In this document: positions 27,211 through 36,421 of the stretch, in pieces
How positions within the stretch are numbered: the first letter of the stretch is position 1
How the letters are laid out: every line of letters starts with the position of its first letter
Source: Kosakonia pseudosacchari
GTDB taxonomy: Bacteria; Pseudomonadota; Gammaproteobacteria; Enterobacterales; Enterobacteriaceae
Length of the DNA: 64,000 nucleotides
Direction: 5' to 3'
NCBI RefSeq assembly: GCF_900184035.1
Contig: NZ_FXWP01000009.1
Span: forward strand, 248,001-312,000
Notes under the pieces: generated by a model
What the model saw: the letters and a program-made list of their open reading frames with translations, nothing else
The model's database searches: none
What the model was told of the DNA's origin: nothing
Made by a program: the position numbers and the translations under genes

Positions 27211-28649
27211 TGGACAGTGCACTTCTGGATTCGTTAAACGATCTCGACCCTGACTACCCGGTGCCTCGCGTGTACGATTTCCTGGCGGCGCCAGAAAACC
27301 GCACTTTACTGGAGTATGTCTACCGGGACCCTTTTGGCTGCCACGTGTTTCCGGGCGACATCACGGCGTATTCGCAGGATGCCTTTTTCCGCGACATGGA
27401 ACACGACATCAAGCAGGCGGCACAGATCCATCTCTGGGCATCGATTCCAACGTGCCGCTACCGCTGCCATTTCTGCCAGTTCCCGACCATTATCATTAAC
27501 CCGCAGAGCGCGCCCTCGCGCGCCGTTTTTCAGCGGATCGTGGATCAGAACATTCAGGAAGCAACGTTGTGGCTGCAAAATGTGCCCGCGCTTGCCGACG
27601 CTGAAGTGGGCGAATTTAACGTTTTCGGCGGCACGCCGTCGTTGCTGCCGGAAGCGGAACTTCGGCGTCTGATTGCGTTTTACCGGCAACACTTCAATTT
27701 TTCTGCCGCCACGCTGCGCTTTGAAGGGGAACCGGCAACGCTGACAAAAGCCTATCTGCAGCTGCTCAAAACACTCGGTTTCAGCAAAATCAGTTTTGGT
27801 GTCCAGTCGTTCAATAACCAGCTTATCGAGGCCTGCGGGCGTAAACACAGCGCGGAAACCTGCGAACAGACGATTGCGAACGCGCGCGACGTTGGTTTCG
27901 ACTGGATAAGTGTGGATCTGATCTACGGCCTGCCCGGGCAACGCGTCGATGACGTGAAATATGATATGGAGAAATGCCGCGAACTGGCGCTTTCCCATGT
28001 CGTCTGCACAAAGTTGCATCTGGCGGAATTTATGAAGCAGCGCACTGGTGTATCGGGGCAGCGCCAGAGCTTATGGCAGAAAAAAGGGGCGACCCGCGTT
28101 TTTCCGGGGCTGGGTAAGCAGTATCAGATGCGTGAGCTGATCGAACACTACTTCGCCGACGATTACATTGAACATCCCACCATGTATTTCCATCGGCGCA
28201 CTCAGCCAGCGGAGAAGTGGAAAGGACTGATCACCGATCTTGATAAACAGTATCCGGAAGTGGCGATTGGCCTTGGCGGCAGTTCGAAATGCACGCAGTC
28301 GGAGGCTATCAACATCACCGATTACAAATGTTACTCCCAGGCGCTGGAAGAAGGGCGCTTACCCATTGAGTCGCAGCGGGGTTTTTCACCGCTCAAGCGC
28401 GAAGTGAATGCCTTCAAAATGGCGCTCTCTACCCTGCGTCCGGTCAGCGATCGCGAATTCCGCCAGCGCTTCGATGGTCGCAGTTTTTTCAATAACCCGG
28501 TTATTCAGCGCGCGTTAACGAGGTTAACGCAAAAAGCACTCATCACCGTGACTGGCGATAACGTCACGCTCACGCCAAATGGCGTCACGCTGGTGGAAGC
28601 GATCATTAATACCCAGTTCAACGTGGAGGTCGGGCATGAAACAGACTGA
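27210..28649 (+). CDS. HemN-like radical SAM enzyme
   Basis: A 479-residue radical SAM protein. The cluster motif CRYRCHFC (Cys82, Cys86, Cys89; CxxxCxxC) follows a beta strand IHLWASIPT. Further features typical of the coproporphyrinogen-oxidase (HemN) group are GGTPS near 140, a RFEGEPATLT strand, ISFGVQSFNNQLIEACGRKHS near 200, and DLIYGLPGQ near 235. The C-terminus (about 390-479) resembles the HemN C-terminal winged-helix region. It is not HemN or HemW: the N-terminal 70 residues and the central FPGLGKQYQM region are different. Candidate reactions are methyl or radical chemistry on a tetrapyrrole or another small molecule; the substrate is unknown. Translationally coupled to the GT2 gene and overlapping the next gene. 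Confidence 0.8.
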   Translation: MDSALLDSLNDLDPDYPVPRVYDFLAAPENRTLLEYVYRDPFGCHVFPGDITAYSQDAFFRDMEHDIKQAAQIHLWASIPTCRYRCHFCQFPTIIINPQSAPSRAVFQRIVDQNIQEATLWLQNVPALADAEVGEFNVFGGTPSLLPEAELRRLIAFYRQHFNFSAATLRFEGEPATLTKAYLQLLKTLGFSKISFGVQSFNNQLIEACGRKHSAETCEQTIANARDVGFDWISVDLIYGLPGQRVDDVKYDMEKCRELALSHVVCTKLHLAEFMKQRTGVSGQRQSLWQKKGATRVFPGLGKQYQMRELIEHYFADDYIEHPTMYFHRRTQPAEKWKGLITDLDKQYPEVAIGLGGSSKCTQSEAINITDYKCYSQALEEGRLPIESQRGFSPLKREVNAFKMALSTLRPVSDREFRQRFDGRSFFNNPVIQRALTRLTQKALITVTGDNVTLTPNGVTLVEAIINTQFNVEVGHETD

Positions 28650-29460
28650 GGCATCAACACCGGTTTTTAGCCTTTATTACATCGCCATTGACACCGAAGC
28701 CGGGGTCACTAATGAGCAATTTGAGCAGTTTGTTCGCGAGAAAGGGTGCCAGATCCCCTGTTACCCCGGCTGGCGCTGGACGCTACTGCGCGGTCTGCGG
28801 GGAGAGCGCGCCGGGCAATTTCTGATGCTGTATGAGATCGAAAACGCCGGCATACGCGATCGTTACCAGCGCGCGGACGGCAATCTCACCGCGCTGGCGC
28901 GTCAGTTCTGGCGCGATCGCCCGCATGCGCAGCAATTACTGCGCGAATGGCAGCAACTGGGAACATTCAGCGCACTACCGACGATCTACACCGATTATCG
29001 GTTGCTGGCGGAGAACAAAAAAAGCACCGTGCAGGATGGCCCTCGCTATCGCGAACGGCCGGGAGAGGAACCTGAAGCCCGGGTCATAGGCATTCATAAC
29101 CTGGCGCTGCGCCCGGATGTCAAGGCCGCGACCTTCGAGACTTTTATCGCTGAAAATTACCAACGCATTGAAGATTACCCGGACTGGAAATTCCGCTTGC
29201 TGAAAGGTGAGCGCGGCAACCGGCTGGATCAATATGTGGTGATGATGGAGATAGCGAGCCTTGCGGCACTCGATGTTTTCTATCCTGAACCGGATATCGC
29301 CACCGATCAGGCCGCGATTTTCGCCAGCGCGCATCGGGACACCAAACAGATGTATGAGGAGTGGAAACAGCTCGCGTCTTTCTCAGGTTCACCGCAAATC
29401 TACACCGATTATCTGGCCGTGGCTGAAAGCCAGTGCTGCGGAGATGACAAAGGAGTGTAG
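28636..29460 (+). CDS. internally duplicated small-barrel protein (paralog A)
   Basis: A 274-residue soluble protein of unknown function made of two similar halves. Each half has a strand ending FxLYYI/IGIHNLAL, the core YPGWRWTLLRGLRGER or YPDWKFRLLKGERGNR, a MLYEIE/MMEIAS strand, and ends with REWQQLGTFSALPTIYTDY or EEWKQLASFSGSPQIYTDY. The beta-alpha-beta pattern and paired Trp/Tyr suggest a dimeric alpha-beta barrel, as in NIPSNAP/ABM-type proteins; this is inference. The start at ATG 28636 has GGAGG upstream and lies 14 bases inside the radical SAM gene. A paralog is encoded at 30654. Its coupling to the radical SAM gene suggests that it binds or processes the same compound. Confidence 0.7.
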   Translation: MKQTEASTPVFSLYYIAIDTEAGVTNEQFEQFVREKGCQIPCYPGWRWTLLRGLRGERAGQFLMLYEIENAGIRDRYQRADGNLTALARQFWRDRPHAQQLLREWQQLGTFSALPTIYTDYRLLAENKKSTVQDGPRYRERPGEEPEARVIGIHNLALRPDVKAATFETFIAENYQRIEDYPDWKFRLLKGERGNRLDQYVVMMEIASLAALDVFYPEPDIATDQAAIFASAHRDTKQMYEEWKQLASFSGSPQIYTDYLAVAESQCCGDDKGV

Positions 29461-29463
29461 CCC

Positions 29464-30615
29464 ATGACAAATCCCCACCCGACACCCAATACGCGGGCCC
29501 AGCATGCGACGCGGGCGATCTTTTTTATCGCCGGGCTGGCCGTTTCCGCGTGGGCACCGCTGATCCCGCTGGTGAAAGCCGCGCTGCACGTTGATGAGGG
29601 CGCACTGGGTTTGCTGCTGTTTTGTATTGCCGCAGGGTCGATGCTGGTGATGCCATTCAGCGGCAGCGTAATCAGCCGGTTTGGCTGGCGGGCCGTGATC
29701 CTCTGCTGCGCCCTGGTGTTGTGTCTCGATCTGCCCTTCATGTTGTTTATTGATTCCCCCGTCGTGATGGGCGGGGTTCTGCTCATTTTCGGTGCGGCAA
29801 ATGGCCTGCTCGATGTGTCGATGAACAGCCAGGCAGTAGTGGTTGAGCGTGAATCCGGGCAACCAAGAATGGCCGGGTTTCATAGCTTTTATAGCCTGGG
29901 TTGCATCACGGGGGCGGGAAGCGTCAGCGTGTTGTTGTCGGCAAGCGTTGCGCCGCGACACGCCATTTTACTGATTGCGCTGCTGATTCTGGCTATCGCG
30001 CTGGCCGCATCCAGCCATTTATTAGCCAGACGCCCGCCGCAAACCGGCGCGAAAGGAAGCCTGCTGCGAACGCTGGCGCATCCGCAGGTGGTTTTCATCG
30101 CCATCGTCTGTTTTTTTATCTTTCTGATCGAAGGCGCAATGCTGGACTGGTCCGCCGTTTTTCTGCACAGCGAACGGCAGATGCCCGCGCAGCAGGCGGG
30201 TCTGGGCTTTACGCTCTATTCCATTGCCGTCGCGCTGGGGCGGGTCTACGGCGATCGCTTTATCAACTCGTATGGCAACGTGCGCGTGCTGATCTTCGGC
30301 GGGGTATGTGCCGCAGCGGGGCTGCTGGTGATGGTTTCACTGCATAGCGCCATGCTGTCTCTTAGCGGGTTCGTGCTGGCTGGCGCGGGGCTGGCAAACA
30401 TTGTGCCGGTGCTCTTCTCTGGCGCGGGGAATCAGCCCGGCGTGCCGTCGCACTTCGCACTTCCCGCCGTCACCTTATTCGGCTATGCGGGGCTGTTGAG
30501 CGGTCCGGCGCTGATTGGTGTCATGGCGCAACACTACAGCCTGAGCGCGGTTTTCAGCGCCGGCATTGTGCTTCTGCTGCTGGTTAGCCTGCTGGCGCGC
30601 AAAATCATCCATTAA
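29464..30615 (+). CDS. MFS transporter, probable product exporter
   Basis: A 383-residue inner-membrane protein with 12 predicted helices. The first helix pair is IFFIAGLAVSAWAPLIPLV, and FGAANGLLDVSMNSQAV near residue 120 is typical of the YbjJ-like/fucose-permease-like MFS branch. AAAGGAG overlaps the stop of the preceding gene and lies seven bases from the ATG, so it is co-translated with the operon. In context it most likely exports the product or imports the substrate of the glycosyltransferase/radical SAM enzymes. Confidence 0.8.
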   Translation: MTNPHPTPNTRAQHATRAIFFIAGLAVSAWAPLIPLVKAALHVDEGALGLLLFCIAAGSMLVMPFSGSVISRFGWRAVILCCALVLCLDLPFMLFIDSPVVMGGVLLIFGAANGLLDVSMNSQAVVVERESGQPRMAGFHSFYSLGCITGAGSVSVLLSASVAPRHAILLIALLILAIALAASSHLLARRPPQTGAKGSLLRTLAHPQVVFIAIVCFFIFLIEGAMLDWSAVFLHSERQMPAQQAGLGFTLYSIAVALGRVYGDRFINSYGNVRVLIFGGVCAAAGLLVMVSLHSAMLSLSGFVLAGAGLANIVPVLFSGAGNQPGVPSHFALPAVTLFGYAGLLSGPALIGVMAQHYSLSAVFSAGIVLLLLVSLLARKIIH

Positions 30616-30617
30616 TT

Positions 30618-30633
30618 CACGGACGTGTCCGTG
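30618..30633 (+). other. intercistronic hairpin before paralog B
   Basis: CACGGAC-GT-GTCCGTG, a perfect 7-bp stem, lies two bases after the MFS stop and 20 before the next start. It has no T-run, so it is more likely an mRNA-stability or processing hairpin than a terminator. Confidence 0.5.
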
Positions 30634-30653
30634 GTACGAAGAAAGGAGTCTTT

Positions 30654-31451
30654 ATGAATAACCCATCTCATGCCGTTTTTAGCGTGCATTACATTGGCCT
30701 TAACCTGAAAAAAGGGGTAACAGCGAGCGATTTTGAGCAATTCGCCCGCGAGCGCGGTGTGCGGATCCCGGCCTATCCGGGCTGGCGCTGGACGTTGCTC
30801 AAAGGTTTGCGCGGCGAGCGAGAAAACGAATATCTGATGCTGTACGAAGCGCCGGATGCGCAGCAGTACGCCCGCTATGTGACAGCCAGTGGCGAGCAGA
30901 CCGCCGAAGCACAGCGTTTCTGGCAGCAACACCCGCAGGCACTGGCGCTGATTGTGGAATGGAAAACCTTCGCGACGTTCGCCGAACTGCCGACCATTTT
31001 CACAACCTATTCACTGGTAGCGGAAAATACACATAGCTCATTGCCGGAAGGGCCGAATTACCAGGCCAACGCCGGGCAGGAAACGGTGGCGCGCGTTGTC
31101 GGCTTCCACAACCTCGCGTTGCGCGCGGGCGTATTACCGCAGACCTTCGAAAAATTCATTACGGACAATATTCACCGCGTTGAGGATTACCCCGGCTGGA
31201 AATTCCACATGCTGAAAGGTGAGGGCGGTAATCGTCTCGATCAGTACGCGGTGATGCTGGAAATCGAAAGTCTGGCGTCGCTGAACGCCTTTCATCCAGG
31301 ACTGGATGTCTCCACGGAAAAATCACTGGCCTTTGTCGCCGCACATCAGGACACGGAACGGATGTATGACGAGTGGCGCACGCTCGCGTCGTTTTCCGGT
31401 GCGCCGCAGCTCTATACGGACTATCTGGCGATAGCCGGAAACGCCGGTTAA
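30654..31451 (+). CDS. internally duplicated small-barrel protein (paralog B)
   Basis: A 265-residue paralog of the protein encoded at 28636, with the same two-half architecture: YPGWRWTLLKGLRGER and YPGWKFHMLKGEGGNR cores, and EWKTFATFAELPTIFTTY and EWRTLASFSGAPQLYTDY ends. The two proteins are similar over their whole length. Retaining both in one operon suggests a heteromeric complex or two successive steps. A strong AAAGGAG site precedes the ATG. It is the last gene of the operon and ends six bases from the convergent alginate-lyase-like gene, with no visible terminator between them. Confidence 0.7.
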   Translation: MNNPSHAVFSVHYIGLNLKKGVTASDFEQFARERGVRIPAYPGWRWTLLKGLRGERENEYLMLYEAPDAQQYARYVTASGEQTAEAQRFWQQHPQALALIVEWKTFATFAELPTIFTTYSLVAENTHSSLPEGPNYQANAGQETVARVVGFHNLALRAGVLPQTFEKFITDNIHRVEDYPGWKFHMLKGEGGNRLDQYAVMLEIESLASLNAFHPGLDVSTEKSLAFVAAHQDTERMYDEWRTLASFSGAPQLYTDYLAIAGNAG

Positions 31452-31457
31452 CCTCAC

Positions 31458-32540
31458 TTACTCCTGGCGGGCGGTGGTGGTCAGCAGATGGCTGAGATCA
31501 CCGCCCAGACGGGTGTTTTGCAGCGGGCGCAGGTGCGCTATACGCTGGCGCAGCGCATCATCACAGGTATAAAGCTGGCACCAGCCTTCAAGCCAGGCCA
31601 GATTGGTCGGGTGTTGTAAAAACGACATATCCTGCGTAACGCCCGTTTTTTGCGCAAATGGCTGCGCATCGGTGAACCCATCAATCACCTGGCCCCCCAG
31701 ACGCTGCAGCGCGTCGTGATTTTCTGCCTCTGGATCCACACCGTTCGCACGGGCAAACAACGCAATCATCACCAGCGGCTGGATAGCGTAATTGTGATAA
31801 GAGAACGCCCGCTGACGACGGCGCAGCTCGTTGGGTAAAAAACCGTCTTGATCAATTTGCTGCATCGCCGTGCGGTAAATATCCAGCGCGTCGGTAAAGA
31901 GATCGCGCCGCTGTGTGACGACCGCCGTAGCCATAATCGCCCAGGCCGCCCAGTAGCTGTGGTTATTGACTTTACTGCGCGGTAAATCATGCCATTCGCT
32001 AACGGTTAAATCGCCAAGTGTACTGAGCCAGCGCTCAATATTTGCCTGCTCGTCCGGATACGCACGCAGCGGATGCTGAGGTGAATCTTGCAGTTGCAGC
32101 CAGGCCGAAGAGAAGGTGGCCAGCGCCCATTTACGCATTGATCTGCCGGTATGGTTCTTCGCATCGCCGGTTAATGCGCCCGCGCTGGCCCAGCCCGCCA
32201 GTGCGTTAACCACACAGGCGACATTCGACGGGTTGCCACTTTGTGCCCAGGCGGTAACCTGGCGGCTGACAAAGCGTTCCATATCGGTGATCGGTTTGGT
32301 TTGCTGGCGAAAAGTGGCGTCGGCTTCAGGGTTGAGTGTGGCGCGCGCGCTGTCGGAGCCTGCATATTTACTTTGAAAATCCAGCACGCCAGTAAACGGG
32401 GCCGGTGCTGCGGGGCAGTTAACCGCTTTTGCTGCGCGGTGTTCCGGCGGTTGCATAAACCCGGCGGGAGGAGAAAGGCGTTCGGCGCCATGGGCGGCTG
32501 CCGAAAGGATGAAGATCAGTGCTGCTCTGAGAAACACCAT
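31458..32540 (-). CDS. periplasmic alginate lyase (AlgL-like, PL5)
   Basis: A 360-residue exported polysaccharide lyase. A signal peptide occupies about residues 1-19. The PL5 hallmarks are KVNNHSYWAAWAIM near residue 195, with the catalytic Asn-His, and RAFSYHNYAIQPLVMIA near 247, carrying the Tyr of the active site; length is close to Pseudomonas AlgL (367). It should cleave poly-beta-D-mannuronate by beta-elimination. No alginate biosynthesis genes accompany it, so it serves scavenging, or cleavage of a related polymer. It converges on the accessory operon, raising the possibility of a shared glycan theme. Confidence 0.85.
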   Translation of the reverse strand: MVFLRAALIFILSAAAHGAERLSPPAGFMQPPEHRAAKAVNCPAAPAPFTGVLDFQSKYAGSDSARATLNPEADATFRQQTKPITDMERFVSRQVTAWAQSGNPSNVACVVNALAGWASAGALTGDAKNHTGRSMRKWALATFSSAWLQLQDSPQHPLRAYPDEQANIERWLSTLGDLTVSEWHDLPRSKVNNHSYWAAWAIMATAVVTQRRDLFTDALDIYRTAMQQIDQDGFLPNELRRRQRAFSYHNYAIQPLVMIALFARANGVDPEAENHDALQRLGGQVIDGFTDAQPFAQKTGVTQDMSFLQHPTNLAWLEGWCQLYTCDDALRQRIAHLRPLQNTRLGGDLSHLLTTTARQE

Positions 32541-32597
32541 GCTATGTCCTGTTTTCCGCGACCGGGGAGCAGCACTATAGCATGGTGTCCGGGGCTA

Positions 32598-34136
32598 TCA
32601 GCTACCGCCGAAAACATGCACCGCGCGATGCAAACGGGCAGCGCGTTCAGAGAGATCTTCCGCCGCGCTGGTAACATGCTCAACCATGCCGGTGTTGTTG
32701 TGCGTCATGGTGCCAATACGCGAAACGGACTGGTTAATCAGCTCAAGCGCCTGCGTCTGTTCGTGAGTAGCGACACCGATCTCTTTGATCATCGCCGACA
32801 TATTGATCACGCTGTCGATCATCGCCGTCAGGTGCGTTTCGGTGTTCTCGACCATCTCAACACCGCTTTTCACGTTAGCCACGTTATGCTCGATAAGGGT
32901 CTGAATTTCACGCGCGGCCGATGCGGAGTGTTGCGCAAGATTACGCACTTCCGCGGCAACCACGGCAAACCCGCGCCCGGATTCACCGGCACGCGCCGCT
33001 TCCACCGCCGCATTCAGCGCCAGAATATTGGTCTGGAAAGCGATACTGTCAATAACGCCAATGATGTCGACGATTTTATTATTGTCCGCGGAAACAGACT
33101 GCATCATGGCAATGGTCTTTTTCATGACATCGCCGCTTTCCATCGCGCTGGCGCTGGTCTCATCCGCACGCGTCATCGCTTCTGTTGCGGTTTCCGCCGT
33201 TTGCCTCACCGCGCTGGCGATCTCTTCAACTGCCGCCGCTGTCTGGTGCAGATCGCCGGAGGTCTCTTCCGTACGTTGACGCAGAGAGTCGCCCTCGCTG
33301 GAGATACGCCCGCTAATGACGCGAATGCCCTTAATTTGCGCGGAAACATCGCCAACCAGCGAATTAAGATTCAACCCGGACTGATTTACCAGCCGCATCA
33401 GCAAACCGATTTCATCCACGCGGTTAAAATGACGAAAGTCGGCTTTTCGCCCGGAGACCACTTTTTGCATTTGTGACAATACTATTTTCAGCGGGCGAGA
33501 TATTTGGTTCTGCAAAAAAGCGGAAAGTAATCCCATAACAATGACCGTGATGCCGGCTTTTTCCGCAGCATTAAATGGCACAAACTGCAATACCACTAAG
33601 AGGGCAGCAGTAATAATGACCCCGATATTAATCCGTTTTGAAACACTAATCCGCTGAAAAATGGACAGGAAAGAAAATAACCCACGACGAACCACTAAAC
33701 CTTTATAAAAACGGAAACCACGAAGTTTGTTTTCATTCACGCGATCATAAAGCGCGGCGCTGGCGTCAATTTCCGCGCGTTGTGGAATATTCCGCACCGA
33801 GATATAACCCGTCAATTCTCCTTGCTGATAAACAGGCGTTACGTTAGCGCGCACCCAGTAATGATCGCCGTTCTGTCGGCGGTTTTTCACCATTCCGGTC
33901 CAGCTATCACCTTGCTGGATGGTAAACCACATATCAGCAAAAGCGGCAGGTGGCATATCCGGGTGGCGAATAATATTGTGCGCTTCGCCCATCAACTGAT
34001 CTTCGCTAAATCCGCTGGCCTCAATAAATGCCGTATTGGCATAAGTAATATGGCTGTGCGTATTTGTGGTCGACAACAACGTCGCCCCATCGTTAAGCAA
34101 ATACTCTTTCTGTGTAACAGGAGTGTTACGCTTCAT
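32598..34136 (-). CDS. Aer-like PAS-containing chemoreceptor
   Basis: A 512-residue energy-taxis type methyl-accepting protein. The N-terminal PAS domain (about 10-120) keeps the FAD-pocket segments of Aer: [19 protein letters not shown] and [17 protein letters not shown] hydrophobic anchor (about 165-205) without periplasmic domain and a HAMP-like stretch precede the signalling domain, whose hairpin tip [20 protein letters not shown] is intact. There is no C-terminal NWETF-type pentapeptide. It probably signals redox or oxygen state through FAD to CheA. It differs enough from E. coli Aer to be a paralog. ATG 34136 is preceded by GGGGTT; the promoter lies in the AT-rich gap upstream. Confidence 0.85.
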   Translation of the reverse strand: MKRNTPVTQKEYLLNDGATLLSTTNTHSHITYANTAFIEASGFSEDQLMGEAHNIIRHPDMPPAAFADMWFTIQQGDSWTGMVKNRRQNGDHYWVRANVTPVYQQGELTGYISVRNIPQRAEIDASAALYDRVNENKLRGFRFYKGLVVRRGLFSFLSIFQRISVSKRINIGVIITAALLVVLQFVPFNAAEKAGITVIVMGLLSAFLQNQISRPLKIVLSQMQKVVSGRKADFRHFNRVDEIGLLMRLVNQSGLNLNSLVGDVSAQIKGIRVISGRISSEGDSLRQRTEETSGDLHQTAAAVEEIASAVRQTAETATEAMTRADETSASAMESGDVMKKTIAMMQSVSADNNKIVDIIGVIDSIAFQTNILALNAAVEAARAGESGRGFAVVAAEVRNLAQHSASAAREIQTLIEHNVANVKSGVEMVENTETHLTAMIDSVINMSAMIKEIGVATHEQTQALELINQSVSRIGTMTHNNTGMVEHVTSAAEDLSERAARLHRAVHVFGGS

Positions 34137-34586
34137 GAAGAACCCCGTAATGTACCGCGTTCAATAAATTGCTGACGCGGTAATCGGCTTTTTTATATTT
34201 TACCGGCCAGTGAGTTTTTGTTATTACCTGTGCATTTTCCACAAAGTTATCGGCAACGGAAAGTAGCTGCGTTAAATATTTTTTTAGTCATACTTACGAC
34301 TCAATTGATAAATATTGTTATGATTTTGCGAAAGAAAAATGACGACAAAAAAACAAACCAGCAATAAGTACATTCTTAAGTCAAATTAATAGCCAGTGAT
34401 GCAACAAAGGCGAATAAATAGACGATCAAAAATAGAAACATTAACATCGCAGGCTAACATTTTTTACTTTTAGATAAAGTCGCAGGTATAAGAAAAGGAC
34501 AATACCATTATTTAATTTATGGTTTTTATTGATGCGGCAGAATATTCATTGCGGTGGTAATGCGGCGGAAACCCGCCGCATGATGA
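34137..34586. other. 450-bp AT-rich intergenic region with terminator-like hairpin
   Basis: Holds the promoter side of the chemoreceptor gene and the 3' side of the amino-acid ABC operon. TGCGGCGG (34561-34568) pairs with CCGCCGCA (34573-34580) six bases after the ABC operon stop, a probable terminator with a weak T-run. The rest (34180-34540) is AT-rich with many A/T tracts and no ORF that I can support. Confidence 0.5.
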
Positions 34587-35344
<758 letters not shown>

Positions 35345-35345
<1 letters not shown>

Positions 35346-36412
35346 CAGGAAACTCCTTCAGGGTTGCGGCGTTCGTCGATACGTCCTTCGACCCACACCG
35401 CGTAACGGGAAAGCGAAAAGCCAAACAGTAAATAGAGACCGGCGATAAAGACATAGGTTTCAATGTAGTAACGACGCCAGACCGGATCCTGCATCACGGC
35501 GGTGGTGGCGGTCAGCACATCGAACAGGCCGATAATGATCACGAAGGATGAGTTTTTCATCGCCGCAATAATATGGTTGGTGACCGCCGGCAGGCAGATG
35601 CGCAGCGCCTGCGGCAGCACAATTTTGGTGGTGGTGTGCCAGTAGCCCAGATTCAGCACCGCTGCCGCTTCATACTGGCCTCGCGGCACCGCCTGCAAAC
35701 CGCCACGGATCACTTCAGCCTGGTAGCAGGCAAAGAACAGGGCGATCCCAATAATCACCCGCAGCAGCTTATTCACTTCCATCCCGGCCGGTAAAAACAG
35801 CGGAAAGACGTTCACGGCGACAAATAAAATCGTGATCAACGGGACGCCGCGTAACCCTTCAATAAACACCACCGACAAACCGCGCAAAAAGGGCAGCGGG
35901 GAGCGGCGGCCCAGCGCCAGCACTACTGATACCGGCATGCCAATAATCACCGTCCCGGAAAAAAGCAGCAGCGTCAGCGGCAAACCGCCCCAGTCCGCAG
36001 AAGAGACAGCCGGCAGGCCGAACACGCCGCCGCTCATCAGCACCGACATCACGGCGAGTGAAATGATCCACAGCGGCCACAGCAGACGCGAGTGCCAGCA
36101 CATCGGCGACAATGAAAGCCCGACGGTGACAAACCACACCAGCACCGCCAGGGCGGCCCGCCACTGCTCATCATAGGGATAGAGCCCGAACAGGATCGGG
36201 CGATATTTCTCACCGATCACCGCCCAGCAAGCACCTGCCGCCGCCCGGCACTGCTCAGCCGTCCCGTTAAAGCCGACCGCATCCAGTACGCCCCAGCGCA
36301 GCAGTGTTGATCCCACCAACGCCAGCACGGTTAACAACAGCAGCGTCAACACGCTTTGTGCAACGCTGCTAAATAAATGCTGTCGTAGCCAGAAAACCAC
36401 AGAGTTTTGCAT
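35345..36412 (-). CDS. amino-acid ABC permease, AapM/YhdY-like
   Basis: A 355-residue inner-membrane permease. It has an extended N-terminal part with extra helices, as in AapM/YhdY, then the conserved transport domain with FIEGLRGVPLITILF and the EAA loop YEAAAVLNLGYWHTTTKIVLPQA. The N-terminal extension distinguishes this importer class from GlnP-like permeases. It is paired with the AapQ/YhdX-like subunit nine bases upstream. Confidence 0.88.
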
Positions 36413-36421
36413 AACGGTTCC

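Noticed and set aside
24554-31451. Interpretation as a capsule or O-antigen locus
   Set aside because: There is no Wzx/Wzy, initiating transferase, ABC glycan exporter or ops element. A radical SAM enzyme and barrel proteins are not part of such loci.
32241-33476. 411-residue open frame on the plus strand spanning parts of two minus-strand genes
   Set aside because: It overlaps both the alginate-lyase and chemoreceptor genes, which have clear motifs. It has no recognisable domain.
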